Assembly: GCF_003573695.1 (NCBI RefSeq)
Contig: NC_039368.1
Span: 16,434,360-16,498,359, forward strand
Direction of reading: 5' to 3'
Origin: Papaver somniferum
Taxonomy: Eukaryota; Streptophyta; Magnoliopsida; Ranunculales; Papaveraceae
DNA length: 64,000 nucleotides
Positions 60,078 to 64,000 of the stretch are shown here, in pieces. A program made the translations under genes and the position numbers. Numbering within the stretch: position 1 is the first letter of the stretch; each line of letters opens with the position of its first letter. Below the pieces are notes generated by a model that ran no database searches, was not told the DNA's origin, and saw only the letters and a program-made list of their open reading frames with translations.

Positions 60078-61304
60078 CTAATTCCCCTTGGGCTGCATGA
60101 AATCAACAGGATAATGCGGGCGGAAATCAGGTCCGAACAACCCGAAGGAATTATGTTCATTCCCTAACATCAGATCTTGGTCGAACAATGAAAACAAGTA
60201 TGTCTCGATCGATTTGCCCGGCCTTCTTGGAGTACCTTTAGAAGACAATACATGCTTAACTAAGTTGGAGTTGTAAATCCAAGCAATCCAATCCCTGGCA
60301 GCTTCATTAGTTCCCTCTGATGGCCAACCTGTTTCGCCCACCACAATCTTCAATTCCTTGGCACCCACTTTCTCTAAAGCAGCATAGAGTGCATCAACTG
60401 TAGCATCAAATAAATTCAGATATTCATTTCCTGAGTCCGTAAACATTGGTGAATCCTTCAGGAACAATGCGTAAGGCAACCATGTATTTTGCGGGTTTTC
60501 GACGTAGCTGAAGTAAGGGTATATATTGGCTACAAGTGGTGCACCAATGCTATGTAGATAGTGAGCTATTGGTTCCATATAAAACCTGCTTTCTTCAGTA
60601 AAAATTCCAGCTGATGGTGGGAAAAATTGAGCCATGACCAAACTGGGAACTGATGTAGTCACCTTAATTTTATGCCAGAGGCCACCATCTTTAAGGACAT
60701 TGTGGAGGTTTTTGATTGCCGGGAGGACAAATTCTGCCGATTCTCCAGGAACGGCGTTGTTTCCTACGACTATGTGTCGAAATTTGACGTCAGGCCAGTA
60801 AGGTCGAATATTGGTGGTGACCCAGTCTAGGGCTACATCATAATACAATGCAAGATCTTGGATATCTTGGTTTGGGACACCAACCATGACATGAATTTCT
60901 GAATGTCGCAAGGCTTCGAAAACCCAAGGGTCTGGTTGGTAAAGCCTCATTCTACCGATTTGGGTCCGTTGGTACATGGACACCACCTCTATTGGAGATG
61001 GGAGGTTGCTTCCTTGCACCCCATAACATACTCCTACAGCAGCAGAAGCTCCTGCAACATGAAATTAAAGAAAAAAAAAGAGTAAATTAGAATTACAGCC
61101 CTATCCAGAGAATGAAATATGTAAGTTGAATTCCTGCAATGACAAATTATCTTATCTAACAAATTTACACAAGCGAAAGTAAGCGAGTGTGTTTTCTGAT
61201 TTATGGTTTTAATATATCAAGAACGCACCTGCTAAACCTGGGTTGAGGATTAGATAAAGAACCTGTTGCACAAGTATGACTAATTGTAAGGTAAATAAAG
61301 CCAT
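60078..61304 (-). CDS. GH17 beta-1,3-glucanase-like protein, two exons, altered active site
   Basis: GH17 enzymes cut beta-1,3-glucan (callose, fungal wall glucan), and the short secreted ones are PR-2 type. Proposed exons on the minus strand: 61304-61229 (MALFTLQLVILVQQVLYLIL, a signal peptide; donor GTGCGT) and 61051-60078 (acceptor TTGCAG), joined in phase 1, giving 349 residues. The mature part opens VGVCYGVQGSNLPSP and contains MRLYQPDP, ANIYPYFSY, VVGETGWPSEG (nucleophile Glu265) and FGLFGPD. There is no C-terminal X8 domain or GPI signal. Two conserved positions differ from family consensus: VGNE is VGNN (Asn124) and the FDEN-type site is FDQD (Gln317). Asn124 stands where the general acid is expected. 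A TATA-like box lies 59 bases upstream. Reduced or lost hydrolysis is inferred; the frame is otherwise intact. Confidence 0.92.
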
Positions 61305-61362
61305 ACTGATTATTTTTTAGTTGCTAAATTTTTTTCAACTTGAGTTCCCGCTGGCTGTTTCT

Positions 61363-61372
61363 CTATTTAATA
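61363..61372 (-). promoter_or_regulatory. TATA-like box of the GH17 gene
   Basis: On the minus strand TATTAAATAG lies about 59 bases before the ATG. Position and sequence suit a TATA box. Unproven. Confidence 0.4.
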
Positions 61373-62306
61373 CCAATGTATCGGTGATGTTTATACTGCA
61401 ACTGAAACTAACATTCATGCAATATTCATGAGCAACAGAGAATTCATTTGGTTTTAAAATCTGTTGGGTTTGTTGTTCAAATAGTTTTATAGTAAGAGCA
61501 AAGTTCTTATGCTTCAAAAAAAAAAAAAAAAACAAAGTTCTGACTGAAATTACTTACAACGCATCAGGATTTGTTCATGGTCGTTATGTCATGCTCATTG
61601 TATTGTTTGAGCTTTGAAACGATTAATGCATAGCCAAGCACCAAATAGTGATGCTTAGTTTGTACTCGTCCCTCTTGTTGTGTTGGCCTTGAGCTGTGCG
61701 GACCCGAATGCAACTTGGAAGATCCGGTTCTTTGTAAAACCCATATATACAAACAATTACCGCAGCAATTAGTCTTGACTTGACATGAAACTCGCCAGCA
61801 CCAATTAATTAATCGGTAAAGAAGTTGGTGCTGGCGATTTTCATGTCACTGGTTTCATCACTCAGTGAGTTTATCACTATACTATAATGACACCGGCGAT
61901 TGACATTTCTAATCTCCCGTCATTTCTTTGAAGAGTTGTCCACTATTAAAACTTAACTCGGTATGGACCACGTAGTGGAGTAAGGTGGGAAGATAGAACA
62001 TACAAAAACAACATTTTGATGTTTATACATAAATTTTAAGCATTTTAGAACCTTGCGTGATTGGGGTATACCTAATGAGATAAAATCCAAGACATTTAGA
62101 AGTAAAATAGGCCACCCCTTAACCATGTATTTTCAAAATGGCTAATATACCTTTGTTTAGTTAACACTGAAAAAATCTGATTGGCTTAATTAATTGAGTT
62201 AGTTAATTGAGTAGATTAAAACTTCTGAAATTATGAATGGAGTAGATTAAAACTTTTGTCTCATGAATTCAATCAAAACCAGTTTTAAATTTTGTGAAAA
62301 GTCGTC
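61373..62306. other. Non-coding DNA with one hairpin
   Basis: No gene is seen. An A16-like run lies at about 61516-61531. The only structure is the hairpin at 61782-61847. Confidence 0.5.
61782..61847. repeat. Perfectly placed 23-bp hairpin
   Basis: GACATGAAACTCGCCAGCAC plus CAA (61782-61804) is inverted at 61825-61847 with one mismatch, around a 20-base AT-rich loop. It may be the core of a small foldback element or a small-RNA precursor stem. Confidence 0.75.
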
Positions 62307-62435
62307 AAGGTATACGAATGAAGAACATGCCGACCACGTTTGGCCTGCACAGTCTGCGGATGAAGAACATCCCGACTACATATGGCCGGCAAGGTATACG
62401 GATGAAGTACATTCCGACTCCATGCATCACTTGTC
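62307..62435. repeat. Three ~42-bp tandem units
   Basis: Units start AAGGTATACGAATGAAGAAC, then AGTCTGCGGATGAAGAACAT, then AAGGTATACGGATGAAGTAC, each followed by a CCGACnACnT segment. Related CGGCAAGG or TTGCCGGC words continue on both sides of the MITE at 62507-63216. The short frames at 62263-62448 and 62294-62509 are products of this repeat. Confidence 0.75.
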
Positions 62436-62506
62436 GGCATTTTGTTGATTTCTCGCCTTGCCGGCTATGTTATAGTCAGCACATGCATATTTCTTACCTT
62501 GCCGGC

Positions 62507-63216
62507 TAGGGCTGCCCATGGTTCGGTTTTCTACCCTGACCGAACTGGTCCAAACCGATAAAAAATATCCTGAAAACCAGAGATCGAAAAATCCAAAAAC
62601 CAAGAGACCTCAAAACCCGAGAAAAACGATTCTAGGTGGTTGGTTTTGGTTTTGATTTGATGTCACAAAAGAACCAAAAATCCAAAAAAACCAAACTATA
62701 GAAAAAACCGAGAGTTAGAACCAAAAAAACTCACAAAAACCATAATAATATGTACTGAACTTTCCATCATAGTATAATATATTTACACTTCAATGAGTAT
62801 ATCCATGAATAAAGAAAATATTATTAAAAACGTATCTAATACTGAAAAATGGGTCGGTGCCCAGCTTGTTGCTCGGCTACCAACTAAAAACTCTGTAATT
62901 TAATCAGAAAAATAATAAATAATTAAATTGAATTATATATGTTTATTATAATATATATGATTTTAATGAACATACCATTAATAAAGAAATTATAGGTCAA
63001 AATATATCTAATTTTGATGATTCTTTACAAATTTGATTTACGAGTTAAAAGTGAAAGTCTATTAAAAAACAAAAAAAAAAACGGTGGGACTATTCTGGTT
63101 TCTAATATTCTAAACCGAACATGGTCTGGTTTGGTTTTTGGTTTCCTATAAGTGATATTGGTTTGGTCCTTGGGTTTGGCGGAAAACCAAACCAAACCGA
63201 ACCATGGGCATCCCTA
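62507..63216. mobile_element. hAT-like MITE, 710 bp
   Basis: The terminal inverted repeats are TAGGGCTGCCCATGGTTCGG and (right end, reverse complement) TAGGGATGCCCATGGTTCGG, with further GGTTTTGGTTT-type subterminal words. TAGGGATG-type ends are typical of plant hAT MITEs. The flanks TTGCCGGC and CTGTCGTC agree at only 5 of 8 positions, so the target duplication is eroded or uncertain. No coding capacity. Confidence 0.8.
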
Positions 63217-63389
63217 CTGTCGTCTATAGAAAAGTCGGCATGCAATAAAATCCTAACATTGCCGGTGGTCTAATAGTCGGCATTGTAACCTTGCCGACCT
63301 TTAAACAGAATATAAGAAGATGTAATTCACTTTATTCATGCAATTTTTGATACTACATTGATTGAAACATTAAATCTAAATCCTTGTCG

Positions 63390-63500
63390 ACGGAATAACG
63401 AATGCACTTAGCTTGCGCATCAATCCTTTGAACTCCTAGGCGATCCTAGTGGACGAGTTATAGTCTCGTGAGGGTTTACATAGAGATCTACCCACAAAAC
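63390..63500 (-). repeat. Conserved block shared with gypsy 3' non-coding region
   Basis: This matches 11640-11750 over about 110 bases: both have CCTAG then GTCC or ATCC then TAGTGG, then CGAGTTATAGTCTCG, then GAGGG, then TACCCACAAAACCT. It sits just beyond the stop codon of the SANT/Myb-like gene. Confidence 0.75.
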
Positions 63501-63523
63501 CTACACTAAAACTTCTAAAGCCA

Positions 63524-64000
63524 TCAATCTTCGTCCGAGGAATCCGACGACGATACACCCTCCATCATCTCCGGGGCATACTCCGGGATTTTGGAGACCA
63601 TGAATTCATAGCTTGCATCGAATGCGAATGCTTCCTCCTTTTCCTCCAAGTAGCGCGCTTTCACGACTTCATGCTACAAAAACTTAATTTGCTAGTGGTG
63701 TTTAGTAGGAAGATCAAACAACATGGATTCCGTAAAATAAACCACAAGAACACTTACAAATTTTTCAATAGACAAGTTGAAGTGGGTAGCGTTGAAAATC
63801 GGTTTTTGGATAGCTAAATAAGCAAGTGTCCCATTTTCGATGACTAGGTGCCTATCATGAATTTGTTGAACACTTCTTCCATTAGGATTCCCAACATCTT
63901 GCCTATATTTGTTGTATATCCTAGCCCAAAAGGTTACGATATCCACCCTTACGGAGGACTGCCTTTTAACTCGAGTTTTCGCGTACCAAGCTTTGGTGAT
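63524..64000 (-). CDS. SANT/Myb-like, transposon-associated protein (partial, 3' end)
   Basis: Two exons are visible on the minus strand: from beyond 64000 to 63758 (donor GTAAGTG), and 63673-63524 (acceptor TTGTAG), joined in phase 0. The visible part reads ITKAWYAKTRVKRQ, then FWARIYNKYRQDVGNPNGRS, a degenerate third SANT helix (VQQIHDRHLVI), then after the intron HEVVKARYLEEKEEAFAFDA, SYEFMVSKIPEYAPE and an acidic SSSDSSDED end. This order (SANT-like DNA-binding region, A(K/R)xxY...FxF..., W or Y, L/I, P) fits the plant family seen as the second ORF of PIF/Harbinger elements and their domesticated relatives. No stops interrupt the part in view. The N-terminus is outside the window. Whether it is a host gene or a live element ORF cannot be told. 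Confidence 0.65.

Noticed and set aside
1..64000. tRNA or rRNA genes
   Set aside because: No cloverleaf-type sequence or rRNA similarity noticed; TGGTATC words are retroelement primer sites.

Overview
This is repeat-dense, AT-rich nuclear DNA of a flowering plant, most likely a eudicot. The evidence is plant-type LTR retrotransposons, L1-type LINEs with plant-style RNase H tails, PIF/Harbinger, hAT and Mutator-like elements, and host genes of plant-only families (an EPIDERMAL PATTERNING FACTOR-LIKE peptide and a plant GH17 beta-1,3-glucanase). The species cannot be fixed from the sequence alone. No tRNA, rRNA, CRISPR array or operon-like arrangement was seen.

Layout. 1-2568: non-coding LTR-like DNA with a tandem repeat. 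2569-9268: a pol-less Ty1/copia-type element with a broken 5' LTR, a primer binding site, one short ORF and a complete 2.45 kb 3' LTR. 9269-15100: a decayed Athila/Tat-type Ty3/gypsy fragment on the minus strand, whose LTR lies tail to tail with a second LTR and forms a 1.84 kb palindrome with two 846-base arms. 15100-17298: no recognisable gene. 17299-18843: a non-autonomous DNA transposon (8-bp target duplication) packed with short palindromic repeats. 19623-21348: a three-exon EPFL4/5/6-clade secreted peptide gene. 22853-29100: a minus-strand LINE carrying an internal tandem duplication and an inserted hAT MITE. 29518-32009: a Mutator-like element with a 9-bp target duplication and a possible captured receptor-kinase fragment. 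34345-35120 and 37446-37990: degenerate copia gag pieces on opposite strands around a solo LTR (35203-37445). 38616-47044: a second long-LTR, pol-less copia-type element on the minus strand with two intact ORFs of unknown function. 47045-49060: a 5'-truncated plus-strand LINE. 49480-50160: a dead PIF/Harbinger transposase. 51180-52640: a minus-strand LINE RT fragment. 53329-59028: a whole but coding-dead copia element with 0.6 kb LTRs. 60078-61304: a two-exon GH17 gene lacking a conserved active-site glutamate. 61782-63500: hairpin, short repeats and a hAT MITE. 63524-64000: the 3' part of a transposon-associated SANT/Myb-like gene that runs off the window.

The three host-type genes (EPFL, GH17, SANT/Myb-like) are tens of kilobases apart, share no obvious pathway, and sit as islands between nested elements. 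The clearest leads are: (a) the tail-to-tail LTR palindrome, able to fold into a long hairpin RNA; (b) the family of long-LTR pol-less elements with intact non-gag ORFs; (c) the GH17 protein with altered catalytic positions; (d) the palindrome-array DNA transposon; (e) the possible kinase-capturing Mutator-like element.
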